Part shown: piece after piece, positions 18,846 through 29,333 of the stretch
Numbering within the stretch: position 1 is the first letter of the stretch
How the letters are laid out: each line of letters opens with the position of its first letter
DNA from: Pontimonas salivibrio
GTDB lineage: Bacteria > Actinomycetota > Actinomycetes > Actinomycetales > Microbacteriaceae
Length of the DNA stretch: 64,000 nucleotides
Direction: 5' to 3'
Assembly: GCF_002950575.1 (NCBI RefSeq)
Contig: NZ_CP026923.1
Coordinates: forward strand, 1,364,001-1,428,000
The notes under the pieces: generated by a model
What the model was told of the DNA's origin: nothing
Databases searched by the model: none
What the model saw: only the letters and a program-made list of their open reading frames with translations
Program-made: the position numbers and the translations under genes

Positions 18846-19712
18846 TTAGCCCAACACCAAAATGACAGACCCTAACCGGATTTCTGAACCGCGCACCAGG
18901 TGGTAGCGCTCGTAGGGCACACATTGGAGTGCGGCCCGGCCCGGTTCGACCACGACCGTGCCAAACACTGAATTGGCGTCTTCGACCCACAACACCCCGT
19001 CACTGACCCCAAAGCGCAGGTGGACAGGATCCACAGACTGGTCTTCCGCAACAATCTGAATCCAATGCAGACGATCACCCTCGGGAGCACTGTCTCCTGA
19101 GCCGATACCGCCAGGGGTTTCCCCCAAGGTGTAGGTCACGCCGGTGTGGGAAGTCAACACAAAGCGGGCTCGAACTCGAGACGACTGTGACAAACGCTCC
19201 GGGTAGCTCTGGTGGGCCTTTTTTTCACTCAACAGTGGCGAATCGTCGGGATCTAATGGTTCAGGTTCGGGAGCGTTAGTCCCGCGACCGAGAGTGCGAC
19301 GCAACCACTGTGTCGCACGGGTCAATGTGTCGCCGCTGGTGTGGTCGCCGTCAGATGATTCGGTGTCCGACTCTGACTTGTCACCGGTTTTCTTTCCTCC
19401 GGCTTCTCTTCCCCCTACGTCCCCGCCCGGACCCGTCGCCTCGGGGTCTTCGTCGGCGCGATCCTCAGCGCCCGCGGGGTGTTCCGAGGCGTCATCTTCG
19501 GGTTCGCTCTTGATTAACGGGTTGACCCGTGATTGGCCGCACGAGGGACAAAAAAGACTGGTTTGGGCCACTAAGAGCCCACAACGGGAGCACTCCTCGG
19601 GGGGTGCTACGTCTTCGCGGTCAAACAAACTCACGTATCGAAGGCTACCTGTTGGGGTGCACACTGCCCGGGAGGCAGTGTCGGAAACCTCCACACGACA
19701 CCCAGCTGACAT
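18846..19712 (-). CDS. Zinc-ribbon and FHA-domain protein
   Basis: A 288-residue protein with a four-cysteine zinc ribbon (CSRC at 41-44, CPSC at 55-58), a long acidic, probably disordered middle (about 65-150) and a C-terminal FHA fold (about 190-288). The FHA core is unusual: the arginine of the usual GR motif is missing (GGIGSG), the SRxH turn reads DPVHL and the usual NGT is FGT, so phosphothreonine binding may be lost or altered. It precedes the FtsK-like gene by 38 nt. FHA proteins often accompany EccC/FtsK motors; function here is inference. Confidence 0.78.
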   Translation of the reverse strand: MSAGCRVEVSDTASRAVCTPTGSLRYVSLFDREDVAPPEECSRCGLLVAQTSLFCPSCGQSRVNPLIKSEPEDDASEHPAGAEDRADEDPEATGPGGDVGGREAGGKKTGDKSESDTESSDGDHTSGDTLTRATQWLRRTLGRGTNAPEPEPLDPDDSPLLSEKKAHQSYPERLSQSSRVRARFVLTSHTGVTYTLGETPGGIGSGDSAPEGDRLHWIQIVAEDQSVDPVHLRFGVSDGVLWVEDANSVFGTVVVEPGRAALQCVPYERYHLVRGSEIRLGSVILVLG

Positions 19713-19793
19713 ACGGCGACTATCCAGAGTGAAGGCTTAACCTCCAGGTTGAGAGTTTTTCGTTTACTGCCCCATCAAAGGTGACCAGGCCGA

Positions 19794-20351
19794 ATGTCTA
19801 GTGAAGGTTTGCCTTCTCCCGATCAGACCAGGGAGAACACCCGGAGCGATTCGCGCACCCTCTCTCAGGATGTGGGGGCTCTGCTCCTTTTTCTGATCGC
19901 CAGTCTTGCGGTGGCGGGAATTGCCGGCCTCGCGACCGTTTCTACCGTGAACGGCTGGTATGCCGAAGCAGAAAAGACCCTCTGGAATCCCCCCAACGAC
20001 ATGTTTGGCCCCATCTGGGGTGTGCTCTACACCCTGATGGCGCTTTCCGCGTGGCTGGTGTGGCGCCAACCCCGAAGCCTGGAGCGCTCGCGGGCATTGG
20101 GGCTTTTTGCGGGCCAGTTGGCGATGAATGCGGCCTGGACGCCCCTGTTTTTTGTCGCCTTTGAATATGCGGGTGGTGTGGCACTGTGGGTGGCACTGGT
20201 GTGGATTGTTCTTCTCGATTTTGCGGTGCTGGCTACCGTTTTCGTGTTTTGGCCGGTCCAGCGCTTCGCGTCTGTGTTGTTGGTGCCCTACTGGGTCTGG
20301 TTACTGTTTGCCACCGCGCTCAACGCCTCTATCGCGGTGATGAACACGTAG
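19794..20351 (+). CDS. tspO: TspO/MBR family membrane protein
   Basis: A 185-residue protein with an acidic N-terminal tail (about 25 residues) and five transmembrane segments. The family segments WNPPNDMFGPIWGVLYTLMALSAWLV and QLAMNAAWTPLFF (the WT/N-W motif of helix 3) are clear. TspO proteins bind porphyrins and tryptophan-rich motifs and affect stress responses in bacteria. It stands alone on the plus strand. Confidence 0.88.
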   Translation: MSSEGLPSPDQTRENTRSDSRTLSQDVGALLLFLIASLAVAGIAGLATVSTVNGWYAEAEKTLWNPPNDMFGPIWGVLYTLMALSAWLVWRQPRSLERSRALGLFAGQLAMNAAWTPLFFVAFEYAGGVALWVALVWIVLLDFAVLATVFVFWPVQRFASVLLVPYWVWLLFATALNASIAVMNT

Positions 20352-20437
20352 TCCCCCACCTCCAGCGAAATACGGGTCCGATTGACTAGATTTCTTCTGA
20401 CGCCACCGCTGTGGATGATCCCCGGTTCTAATACTCC

Positions 20438-20459
20438 AGCGGGTGGTAACCCACCCGCT
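20438..20459 (+). terminator. Strong stem-loop between tspO and the HExxH membrane protein
   Basis: AGCGGGTGG and CCACCCGCT form a perfect 9-bp stem with a TAAC loop, followed by TTTGGTCT. It lies 87 nt after tspO and 22 nt before the next start, so it may terminate tspO or shape the 5' UTR of the next gene. Confidence 0.5.
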
Positions 20460-20481
20460 TTGGTCTAGAAAGTGTGAGGCA

Positions 20482-21552
20482 ATGAGTTCACTAAGTACCC
20501 CCGCAAAGATTGGCCGCGCATTCGTGGCCCTCGTTGCGGTGGGCGCACTGGCCGGCCAAGCCGGTGTGGTGTGGGCAGCGAACTGGGTGGTGGACCACCA
20601 CCAGTGGATTGCCGATCGCTCGATTGCCCTGCAGTTTGAACCTGGACCACAGCTTGCCGGCTATGCCGACAAAGCGCAGTTCACCCCAGAGGGCGAAGTG
20701 TATTTTTACGCTTCCCGGCCGGAAGTGGTGCCGGCTTTAGAGTTTGACAACTACTGTTCCCGAAACGAGCCAGGCATTGGCGTGTTGGGCTGTTACCGCC
20801 TTCAAGAACAGCGAATTTACCTCTACGACGTCACCGACGAGCGGCTCTCCGCAATGGAACCCGTCATCGCCGCCCACGAGATGCTCCACGCAGTGTGGGA
20901 TCGATTCGACCAGGCCACAAAGGATGGCCTGGCGCTGCTGCTAGAAGAAGCCTTCGCCGCTCTGCCGGAGGATCACCCCATGCGTGAGCGCATCGCCAGT
21001 TACGAAGACTACGATCCTAATTCCCGCATCCCTGAGCTGTATGCCCTGTTGGGAACAGAGGTCGAGACGCTCCCCCAAGCGTTAGAAGACCACTACGCCC
21101 TCTACTTTGTCGACCGCCAGAGGGTAGTGACTCTTGCCGCCGAGGTCTACGGCATTTTCAACTCTTTCGGTGCGGAACTCGACTCCTTGGTTGCCGACCT
21201 TGACGCCCGGTTGACGGTCATTGATGCGCGAAAAGCTCAATACGAGTTGGATGCCGAAATTTTGGGTGCCGATATTGCCATCTATAACGACAGGGTGTCT
21301 CGTTACAACGACGGTGAGGACGTCCGGGGTGCCGCAGGGTTTGAAGCCGAACAAGAAGACCTGGTCCGACGCCAAAATGCTCTGCGCGCTCAGCGCGCAG
21401 AGGTCGAAAACCTCATCGACGAATACAACGCGCTGCTCGATCAGCTAAACATCCTGAACCAAGAGCTCACCGAGCTGAACCAGGGCATTAACATCACGCT
21501 GGAGCAGGAAGAAGAACTGGGCGACATCGACACCGTCGAACAAGCCTCCTAA
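20482..21552 (+). CDS. Membrane-anchored protein with HExxH motif and coiled coil
   Basis: A 356-residue protein. One N-terminal hydrophobic segment (about 10-32) should be a signal anchor. The extracytoplasmic part holds AAHEMLHAVWDRF, a zinc-protease type HExxH motif near residue 135, and a long C-terminal helical, coiled-coil region (about 225-345) rich in Glu, Gln and Leu. Two cysteines (NYCS, LGCYRL) near 90-105 could form a disulfide. I do not recognise the family; a wall-associated metallopeptidase is possible but the third zinc ligand is not identified. ATG 20482 follows GTGAGG; an in-frame ATG or GTG 39 nt upstream would overlap the hairpin. Confidence 0.7.
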   Translation: MSSLSTPAKIGRAFVALVAVGALAGQAGVVWAANWVVDHHQWIADRSIALQFEPGPQLAGYADKAQFTPEGEVYFYASRPEVVPALEFDNYCSRNEPGIGVLGCYRLQEQRIYLYDVTDERLSAMEPVIAAHEMLHAVWDRFDQATKDGLALLLEEAFAALPEDHPMRERIASYEDYDPNSRIPELYALLGTEVETLPQALEDHYALYFVDRQRVVTLAAEVYGIFNSFGAELDSLVADLDARLTVIDARKAQYELDAEILGADIAIYNDRVSRYNDGEDVRGAAGFEAEQEDLVRRQNALRAQRAEVENLIDEYNALLDQLNILNQELTELNQGINITLEQEEELGDIDTVEQAS

Positions 21553-21612
21553 CCCTCGCGTTACCCATCCACAGGGCGGTGGCACTCCTGGCGCCATGTC
21601 AGTGCCTGGCTT

Positions 21613-21618
21613 TACACT
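21613..21618 (+). promoter_or_regulatory. Candidate -10 box of ogt (leaderless)
   Basis: TACACT ends 6 nt before the ATG at 21625, the same hexamer and spacing as at higB. No clear -35. Confidence 0.4.
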
Positions 21619-21624
21619 TCACCC

Positions 21625-22176
21625 ATGGCACCCACGAAGACCTCAGCACATACCCGGGACAACCCCACTGGCGGTGACTTACAAGGCGAAGCAACCCTCA
21701 CCATGCCAAGCCCGCTCGGCACCCTCACGCTTCATGCGACTGATCACGCCGTGATCGGACTGGAGATCGGCCACGCATCAGATTCGGGGTCAACGCCGAG
21801 TCACGCCTCCGCGCCTCATGACCTCGCCCACCCCGTATTGGAGGCGGCGAAGGCCCAACTGGAGGAATACTTTGCGGGCTCCAGGCACACCTTTGATGTC
21901 CCTGTGGTGATGCAGGGCACCCCATTTCAGGAAGCGGTGTGGTCAGCACTCGAGTCCATCCCTCACGGCCAGACAGCCAGCTACGGTGAGCTGGCCGAGG
22001 CGGTAGGGCGCCCTGGTGCGGCACGCGCGGTCGGTGGTGCGGTGGGTGCCAACCCAGTTCCCATCATTGTCCCCTGCCACCGTGTCATGGGCTCAACCGG
22101 CAAAATCACCGGCTACAGCGGTGGCGATGGAATTTCTACCAAGCAAGCACTACTTGCTCACGAAAAGCCGCATTAA
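21625..22176 (+). CDS. ogt: Methylated-DNA-[protein]-cysteine S-methyltransferase
   Basis: A 183-residue DNA repair protein that takes methyl groups off O6-methylguanine in one suicide reaction. The acceptor cysteine is in IVPCHRVMG, and the helix-turn-helix and arginine finger lie in YGELAEAVGRPGAARAVGGAVGANP. The N-terminal 20 residues are not conserved. It stands alone; AdaA is not adjacent, so Ogt-type is the better name. Confidence 0.92.
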   Translation: MAPTKTSAHTRDNPTGGDLQGEATLTMPSPLGTLTLHATDHAVIGLEIGHASDSGSTPSHASAPHDLAHPVLEAAKAQLEEYFAGSRHTFDVPVVMQGTPFQEAVWSALESIPHGQTASYGELAEAVGRPGAARAVGGAVGANPVPIIVPCHRVMGSTGKITGYSGGDGISTKQALLAHEKPH

Positions 22177-22207
22177 CATCGCTTTCCACGCTGCACCAGG
22201 GTGATAA

Positions 22208-22609
22208 CTACGGCGTGATTTCACCAATCAGTTGTTCCACTCGGCGGCGGATGTCGTCTCGTACTCGGCGGACTGTTTCCAGGTCTTTTCCTGCAGGGTC
22301 TTCTAATTCCCAGTCCAGGTATCGCTTACCAGGGTGAAACTTGCACGCATCCCCACACCCCATAGTGATGACGACGTCGCTGGCCTCGACTTGTTCGTCG
22401 GTGAGGATTTTTGGCTGATTGGCACTGATATCGATGCCCTCTTCCCGCATGGCCTCCACGGCCACCGGGTTGATGTGGTCTTTCGGTTCCGAGCCTGAGC
22501 TCAATACCTGAACGCGATCACCCGCTAAATGCTGCAAATAACCGGCCGCCATCTGGGACCGGCCCGCGTTGTGAACACAGACAAACAACACCGTGGGGGT
22601 GGTGGACAT
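22208..22609 (-). CDS. arsC: Arsenate reductase, low-molecular-weight phosphatase type
   Basis: A 133-residue ArsC of the tyrosine-phosphatase fold that reduces arsenate to arsenite. The P-loop CVHNAGRS (CX5R) begins at Cys11, and the redox segment MGCGDACKFHPGKRYLDW carries two further cysteines. Electron donor could be thioredoxin or mycothiol/mycoredoxin; the sequence does not settle it. The ATG overlaps the stop of the aquaporin gene (TAATG), so the two are co-translated. Confidence 0.92.
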   Translation of the reverse strand: MSTTPTVLFVCVHNAGRSQMAAGYLQHLAGDRVQVLSSGSEPKDHINPVAVEAMREEGIDISANQPKILTDEQVEASDVVITMGCGDACKFHPGKRYLDWELEDPAGKDLETVRRVRDDIRRRVEQLIGEITP

Positions 22610-23343
22610 TAGGGGCCTTCTTTCGCAGTGTGCTCGGTGTGAGCAGCCCGAGAGGCCTCTTCACCCTGTGGTTCACGGGCTAGTCCTGTGGGGTAATACA
22701 AGGACACCAGTAGCCATCCCAATAATGCCCCGAGAACCTGGGCAGCAATGAACCCCAGCACCGATTCGACAGCAATGCCAGTAAACGAATCGGTGAACAT
22801 GCGCCCAACCGTCACCGCAGGGTTGGCAAAAGACGTGGACGACGTGGCAAAGAATCCCGCACCAATCCACGCCGGAACCAGAAGCGGCAACCAGTCCGCT
22901 TTGGACTGAGCGACGGCGGTCAAGATCACCGCGATGAGGCCTGCTGTGGAAATGACTTCGCCCAGAAAGCTTCCCGTCGTGAGCCGCTGATTGTTGGAAA
23001 ACTCCACCAGGGGGAGGTCAAACATCGCCTGAGCTCCCACCGCACCGGCGACACCACCGGCGAGCTGCATCACGCCGTAGCTCAGGCCCTCACCCGCGGG
23101 CAGCTCTCGGCGAAGGGTCATCACCAGGGTGACTGCCGGGTTGATGTGTGCACCAGAGACGGGAATGAGAAGGGCCACCAACACAGCCAAACCCAACACT
23201 GTCGAGATCTGGTTGATCAGGATCACCACACCGAGGTCTGCAGACAAACGCTGCCCCATGAGGCCCGAGCCAATCACCATCATCACTAAGGCCGCGGTGC
23301 CGAGGAATTCAGCGAAAAGCCGGCGGGGTAATGACATCAACAC
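22609..23343 (-). CDS. Aquaglyceroporin, arsenite-efflux type
   Basis: A 244-residue MIP-family channel with six transmembrane helices and two half-helix motifs: NPA in GAHINPAVT and NPA in SFANPAVTVGRMFTDSF. Direct coupling to arsC suggests it releases arsenite, as AqpS does in Sinorhizobium meliloti where it replaces ArsB. A hydrophilic tail of about 25 residues follows the last helix. No arsR or arsB is adjacent. GTG 23343 or ATG 23337 could be the start. Confidence 0.87.
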   Translation of the reverse strand: MLMSLPRRLFAEFLGTAALVMMVIGSGLMGQRLSADLGVVILINQISTVLGLAVLVALLIPVSGAHINPAVTLVMTLRRELPAGEGLSYGVMQLAGGVAGAVGAQAMFDLPLVEFSNNQRLTTGSFLGEVISTAGLIAVILTAVAQSKADWLPLLVPAWIGAGFFATSSTSFANPAVTVGRMFTDSFTGIAVESVLGFIAAQVLGALLGWLLVSLYYPTGLAREPQGEEASRAAHTEHTAKEGP

Positions 23344-23464
23344 GGGGTCTCCTGGAATGGCAGGGGTACTCCAAGTGTGCCCTGGGGCACCGATTAAGAA
23401 GCGAAAAACGAGGCCTCGTTTGCCAAGTGTTCACCCAAGAAGAAGGCCAAAAGAGTGGGGCCCT

Positions 23465-24205
23465 CTAACCGACGACCAGGTACAGCTCCCCCGCATTGTC
23501 TGGGACCTCTGCAAAATGCCAACCGTGGGCGCCACCCCAGTCAAGGAGCTTCCCTGCCGAGTCAATGTGGGCATTACTGGTCAGCAAATCGCGAACCATC
23601 TTGCCCTTGGTGGCCTTATTGGCGTGCCCGACAGCCGCACCGCGGTCCAGGTCTTTCACCACTCGAATGAACACCCCGGTGCCCTCCGGTAGTGGTGCGA
23701 GGGCTCGGTAGCCCTCGCTGCGCAGATCAATCGTGAAATCGTCTGCCCAAATCTGCTCTGCGTGTGGTTGCCACCGGGATTTGAGGCTCTCCCCGGGAAG
23801 TTTCGAATCAAAGGAGAGTCGGTAGCGGGGAATTGGGTTCATCGCCCGAAGTGGTCCAAAGAGTGCGGAAAAAAGCCACAGTGATTCGGCCGCGTGCGCG
23901 CTGGCCGCAGCGTCTAAACCGGAAATATCGAGGGCATCGAATAACACCCCGGTGTATCGGTGGATGGCGGGCATTACCGGGCTCGATAGGAGCTCCCTAT
24001 TGGCCACGATCCACTCGTCACCTTTAGCACCAAGGCCCAGCGCCTTCTTAGTCGCATCAGGGTCCAGAGACAGTGCGACAAGGTCTTCGGCAATTGCCTG
24101 ACGCACAGAAGTGAGGTCAGGAAGGGCTAACTGTTCCCACTCGAGGTGCGATGAGTCCAGGCCGCCTGGGGTTTTTGTCTCCGACGGAGGCAGAACAATG
24201 CGCAT
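23465..24205 (-). CDS. yaaA: YaaA family peroxide stress protein
   Basis: A 246-residue DUF328/YaaA protein. YaaA lowers free iron and DNA damage under peroxide stress in E. coli. Family pieces are the opening MRIVLPPSETK, the middle LWLFSALFGPLRAMNPIPRYRLSF and the C-terminal NKATKGKMVRDLL with its K..R motif. It begins 5 nt after the atpC stop, so it lies at the tail of the ATP synthase operon and may be co-transcribed. Confidence 0.92.
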   Translation of the reverse strand: MRIVLPPSETKTPGGLDSSHLEWEQLALPDLTSVRQAIAEDLVALSLDPDATKKALGLGAKGDEWIVANRELLSSPVMPAIHRYTGVLFDALDISGLDAAASAHAAESLWLFSALFGPLRAMNPIPRYRLSFDSKLPGESLKSRWQPHAEQIWADDFTIDLRSEGYRALAPLPEGTGVFIRVVKDLDRGAAVGHANKATKGKMVRDLLTSNAHIDSAGKLLDWGGAHGWHFAEVPDNAGELYLVVG

Positions 24206-24210
24206 AGGCG

Positions 24211-24471
24211 CTACTGAATCTCAGCCATTCCGGCGACAATGGTCACCTGGTCGTTATCGACAGAGAGGAAACCGTCCTCAGCCGTCGCCGTCACCTTCTC
24301 ACCCGAAGTCGTCGTGATACGAACCTCTCCGGCAGCCAGCACACCCAGAGTGGGCTCGTGGCCGGCGAGGATACCAATTTCACCCTCAGTGGTGCGGGCA
24401 ACGACCATTTCGGCCTCGCCCGACCACACTTCGGCCGTCGCAGAGACGACAGTGACGTCGAGGGGTGCCAC
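24211..24471 (-). CDS. atpC: ATP synthase epsilon subunit, short form
   Basis: An 86-residue epsilon subunit of the F1 stalk. It holds the N-terminal beta-sandwich (TVVSATAEVWSGEAEMVVARTTEGEIGILAGHEP) but ends at VAGMAEIQ, so the C-terminal helical hairpin that inhibits ATP hydrolysis in many bacteria is absent. GTG 24471 starts 2 nt after the atpD stop. Loss of the helical domain removes one known brake on hydrolysis; other brakes may exist. Confidence 0.9.
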   Translation of the reverse strand: MAPLDVTVVSATAEVWSGEAEMVVARTTEGEIGILAGHEPTLGVLAAGEVRITTTSGEKVTATAEDGFLSVDNDQVTIVAGMAEIQ

Positions 24472-24473
24472 GA

Positions 24474-25928
<1,455 letters not shown>

Positions 25929-26828
25929 TTACTTGGAGCCTTGGAGCGCGTTTGCGCCGCCGACGATTTCGGAAATCTGTTGGGTAATTTCGGCCTGCCG
26001 GGCGTTGTTGAACAACCGGGTGTAGTCCGAGATGAGTTTGTCGGCGTTATCACTTGCCGACTTCATGGCCTTTTGACGGGCCGCGTGTTCGGAGGCCGCC
26101 GATTGCAGCATGGCCTGGAAAATACGCGTTTCGATGTAGCGGGGAAGCAGGGCGTCTAGTACCTGGTCGGGTTCTGGTTCGAACTCGTAGAGGGGGAACA
26201 CTTCGGTGTCACCGGGCTCGTCAACACCTTCCACCACTTCCAAGGGCAGCACGCGGACCACTTCTGGTTGCTGGGTCACCAAACTGACGAAGCGGTTGTA
26301 CACGATGTGGATTTCATCCACACCACCGGCATCGGTGTCTTCGGTGAATTTGGCGATCACCGTTTCGGCGACTTCTTTGGCCGTTTCAAACTCGGGCTTA
26401 TCCGAACCACCCATCCACTGTTTCTCGGTGGGGCGCTCACGGAACTGGAAATACTGGACCGCTTTTCGACCCAGCACGTAGTAGAGCACCTCTTTGCCTT
26501 CGCCGCGGAGACGCTCAGCGAGGTCGCCCGCTTCACGCAATACCTGGGCGGAAAAGGCTCCCGCCAGACCACGGTCAGCGGAGAAGATGACCACCGCCGC
26601 ACGGCGGGGGTTTTCTGCTTCCGTCAACAGTGGGTGATCGATGCTGGAGTAGGTGGCTACTGAGGAGACGGCCCGAGTGACGGCGCGCGAGTAGGGGGCA
26701 GCTTCAGACATCCGCTGCTGTGCCTTTTGAATCCGGGAGGCGGAGATAAGCTCCATCGCCCGGGTAATCTTCTTGGTTGCCTTGGCAGAGCGAATCTTGC
26801 CGCGGTACTCCCGAAGTTGTGCACCCAT
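25929..26828 (-). CDS. atpG: ATP synthase gamma subunit
   Basis: The central shaft of F1, 299 residues. N-terminal helix [33 protein letters not shown] and C-terminal helix [35 protein letters not shown] are the paired coiled coil. A central insertion (about 200-225, [25 protein letters not shown]) fits the gamma-subunit loop seen in actinobacteria. It lies between atpA and atpD as usual. Confidence 0.96.
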   Translation of the reverse strand: MGAQLREYRGKIRSAKATKKITRAMELISASRIQKAQQRMSEAAPYSRAVTRAVSSVATYSSIDHPLLTEAENPRRAAVVIFSADRGLAGAFSAQVLREAGDLAERLRGEGKEVLYYVLGRKAVQYFQFRERPTEKQWMGGSDKPEFETAKEVAETVIAKFTEDTDAGGVDEIHIVYNRFVSLVTQQPEVVRVLPLEVVEGVDEPGDTEVFPLYEFEPEPDQVLDALLPRYIETRIFQAMLQSAASEHAARQKAMKSASDNADKLISDYTRLFNNARQAEITQQISEIVGGANALQGSK

Positions 26829-26867
26829 ACTCGTGTGTGTTCTCTTCCTTCTTGGTCGCCAATTGTC

Positions 26868-28505
26868 CTAGCGCTTGCGCCGGACGATTTTCTCCTGCTC
26901 GATGTCTTCGTCTTCTAGAGCGTCAAACTCTTCCGATCCGGGGTGACCCAGACCTTCATTGCCGGCGCCGCGGAACGAGGTCACAAACTTGTCAACCTCT
27001 TTTTCCAGCTCGGCTTTGGTGTCATCTTCGAGTTTTCCACTCTCGCGGATGGTGTCCAACAGTTTGGTGTTGCGACGCAAGTGGTCAAGAAGTTCCGATT
27101 CAAACTTCAACACCTCTTCCACGGGGATTTCGTCGAGTTTTCCGTTGGTTCCCGCCCAAATGGAGACCACCTGGTCTTCGACCGGGTAGGGCGAATACTG
27201 GGGCTGCTTCAACAGCTCAGTCAAACGGGCACCGCGTGCCAACTGGCGACGGCTTGCCGCGTCCAAGTCGGAGGCAAACATGGCGAATGCTTCCAAGGAG
27301 CGGTACTGGGCGAGCTCCAGTTTCAAGGTTCCCGACACACTCTTAATCGATTTGACCTGAGCGTCACCACCCACACGGGAGACGGAAATACCGACATCCA
27401 CCGCGGGGCGCTGGTTGGCGTTGAACAGGTCAGACTGCAAGAAGATCTGACCGTCCGTGATGGAAATCACGTTGGTGGGGATAAACGCGGAGACGTCGTT
27501 GGCTTTGGTTTCAATGATGGGCAGACCCGTCATTGATCCGGCACCGAGTTCGTCGGAGAGCTTCGCACAACGCTCCAGCAGGCGCGAGTGTAAGTAGAAG
27601 ACGTCTCCGGGGAATGCCTCACGGCCCGGTGGGCGACGAAGCAGCAGCGAAACCGCACGGTAGGCCTCAGCCTGCTTGGACAGGTCATCGAAGATGATTA
27701 GCACGTGCTTGGAGTCATACATCCAGTGCTGTCCGATGGCCGAGCCGGTGTAGGGGGCAAGGTATTTGAACCCTGCGGGGTCAGATGCGGGCGAGGCCAC
27801 AATCGTGGTGTATTCCATCGCGCCGGCCTCTTCGAGAGCTCCGCGTACCGCAGCAATCGTCGAGCCTTTTTGCCCCACAGCCACATAAATACAGCGCACC
27901 TGCTTGTCGGGGTCACCCGAGGCCCAGTTGTCTTTCTGGTTGATGATGGTGTCCACGGCGATGGCGGTCTTACCCGTCTGGCGGTCACCAATGATCAGCT
28001 GACGCTGTCCGCGACCGATGGGGATCATCGCGTCGATGGCTTTAATACCGGTCTGCATGGGCTCGTGCACTGACTTACGCGCCATCACGCCGGGGGCCTG
28101 AAGTTCGAGGGCGCGGCGGGAATCGGTCGCGATGTCGCCTAAGCCGTCAATGGGGTTACCCAGCGGGTCGACCACGCGGCCGAGGTAACCCTCGCCGACA
28201 GGGACGGAGAGGACTTCACCGGTGCGGGTGACTTCACTGCCGGCGACGACGCCGTCGAATTCACCGAGGACGACCACACCGATTTCGTTTTCGTCGAGGT
28301 TTTGGGCGATACCGAGTGTTCCATCGGCGAAACGCACCAACTCGTTTGCCATACAGCCGGGGAGGCCTTCAACGTGGGCAATACCGTCTGCGGCATCCAC
28401 AACGGTCCCGACCTCGGTCGCCTCGGCACTGCCCGGTTCATAACTGGATGCGAACTTTTGGAGTGCATCGCGGATTTCATCCGGGTTGATTGTCAGTTCT
28501 GCCAT
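26868..28505 (-). CDS. atpA: ATP synthase alpha subunit
   Basis: The non-catalytic nucleotide-binding F1 subunit, 545 residues. P-loop GDRQTGKT is at residues 173-180 and the arginine-finger segment is in [13 protein letters not shown]. The C-terminus carries a charged extension of about 40 residues ending [15 protein letters not shown]-terminal extension is known in mycobacterial alpha, where it represses ATP hydrolysis; whether this one does is inference. Confidence 0.97.
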   Translation of the reverse strand: MAELTINPDEIRDALQKFASSYEPGSAEATEVGTVVDAADGIAHVEGLPGCMANELVRFADGTLGIAQNLDENEIGVVVLGEFDGVVAGSEVTRTGEVLSVPVGEGYLGRVVDPLGNPIDGLGDIATDSRRALELQAPGVMARKSVHEPMQTGIKAIDAMIPIGRGQRQLIIGDRQTGKTAIAVDTIINQKDNWASGDPDKQVRCIYVAVGQKGSTIAAVRGALEEAGAMEYTTIVASPASDPAGFKYLAPYTGSAIGQHWMYDSKHVLIIFDDLSKQAEAYRAVSLLLRRPPGREAFPGDVFYLHSRLLERCAKLSDELGAGSMTGLPIIETKANDVSAFIPTNVISITDGQIFLQSDLFNANQRPAVDVGISVSRVGGDAQVKSIKSVSGTLKLELAQYRSLEAFAMFASDLDAASRRQLARGARLTELLKQPQYSPYPVEDQVVSIWAGTNGKLDEIPVEEVLKFESELLDHLRRNTKLLDTIRESGKLEDDTKAELEKEVDKFVTSFRGAGNEGLGHPGSEEFDALEDEDIEQEKIVRRKR

Positions 28506-28542
28506 TTGTCCATTCCTTGTTGTTGCCCAATTACGTCTGTTG

Positions 28543-29331
28543 TCAGCCAGCCAGCTGGAGTCTCATTGCGTTCAATTGCGTGTCGACACTGCCGTCGATC
28601 ACGACGTCTCCTACTTGGATGCGTGCGCCACCGATAATTTCCGGAGCAATCACCACATCGAGGTAACACTCGGTTCCAAACCGCTTCACCACAGTCTGTT
28701 GCACGGTCTTCAACTGCGCAGCGGAAAGTTCTGTCGCGACAGACACTTCGGCGAGGCCTCTACCGTCTTCTGCGCAGACCAGACGTGCCGCATCAATGAG
28801 TGCGTCACTGGAGCGACGACCGCGGGGTTGTGACGCGACGTGGGCAGCCACTTCAAGCGCCACTTTGTCCATCGATTTCGCACCCAAAGCCGTCACGATG
28901 CTGCGCTTTGATTCTGCACTCGCGCGCTTATCCGAGAGCGCCAACTGCAGTTCGGCGTGGCCTCTGATGGTGCGGGAGAGCTGAAGCAGGTGGGATACCA
29001 ACACATCAGTGTCGGTCAGTCCGGCGCTTAAGCGAATTCCATACTCTTCGATGCCTTTGAGCAGATCGGCAGGTGCCGACCAACCAAGACCCACTACGTG
29101 GTCGAGTAGTTCCCTCGAAGCCTTATCCAATGAGCCCAGTGCGCCATCCAGCAGGGTGCTGCGTTGGCTGGCGTCGTGACCGTGGTCGGCCAGGGCTGCC
29201 AGTAGCGAGGGGTGTGCCGCCAGTGCACGGCCTGCTTGAAACAGTCCGGCCACGTGAGCCACGGAGTGGCCCTTGGTGCTCGACGCATGCTGCGCCACCG
29301 CTTCTAGCGATTCCCTCGTCTGTGCACCCAT
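28543..29331 (-). CDS. atpH: ATP synthase delta subunit
   Basis: The OSCP-like subunit joining F1 to the outer stalk, 262 residues. The C-terminal pattern [36 protein letters not shown] ... [20 protein letters not shown] is diagnostic. The length is typical of actinobacteria and longer than the 180 of E. coli. It starts 2 nt after the atpF stop. Confidence 0.95.
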   Translation of the reverse strand: MGAQTRESLEAVAQHASSTKGHSVAHVAGLFQAGRALAAHPSLLAALADHGHDASQRSTLLDGALGSLDKASRELLDHVVGLGWSAPADLLKGIEEYGIRLSAGLTDTDVLVSHLLQLSRTIRGHAELQLALSDKRASAESKRSIVTALGAKSMDKVALEVAAHVASQPRGRRSSDALIDAARLVCAEDGRGLAEVSVATELSAAQLKTVQQTVVKRFGTECYLDVVIAPEIIGGARIQVGDVVIDGSVDTQLNAMRLQLAG

Positions 29332-29333
29332 GA

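Noticed and set aside
18808-18990. Longer N-terminus for the FtsK-like protein
   Set aside because: It would overlap the 3' end of the FHA gene; the extra residues are Arg/Gly-rich and unlike a protein start. GTG 18807 just after the FHA stop is better.
15919-19712. Complete type VII secretion cluster
   Set aside because: Only the FHA and FtsK-like genes are present; neighbours are ald and tspO, with no WXG100 or Ecc membrane proteins.
26943-27536. 197-residue plus-strand frame inside atpA
   Set aside because: Antisense shadow of a highly conserved gene.
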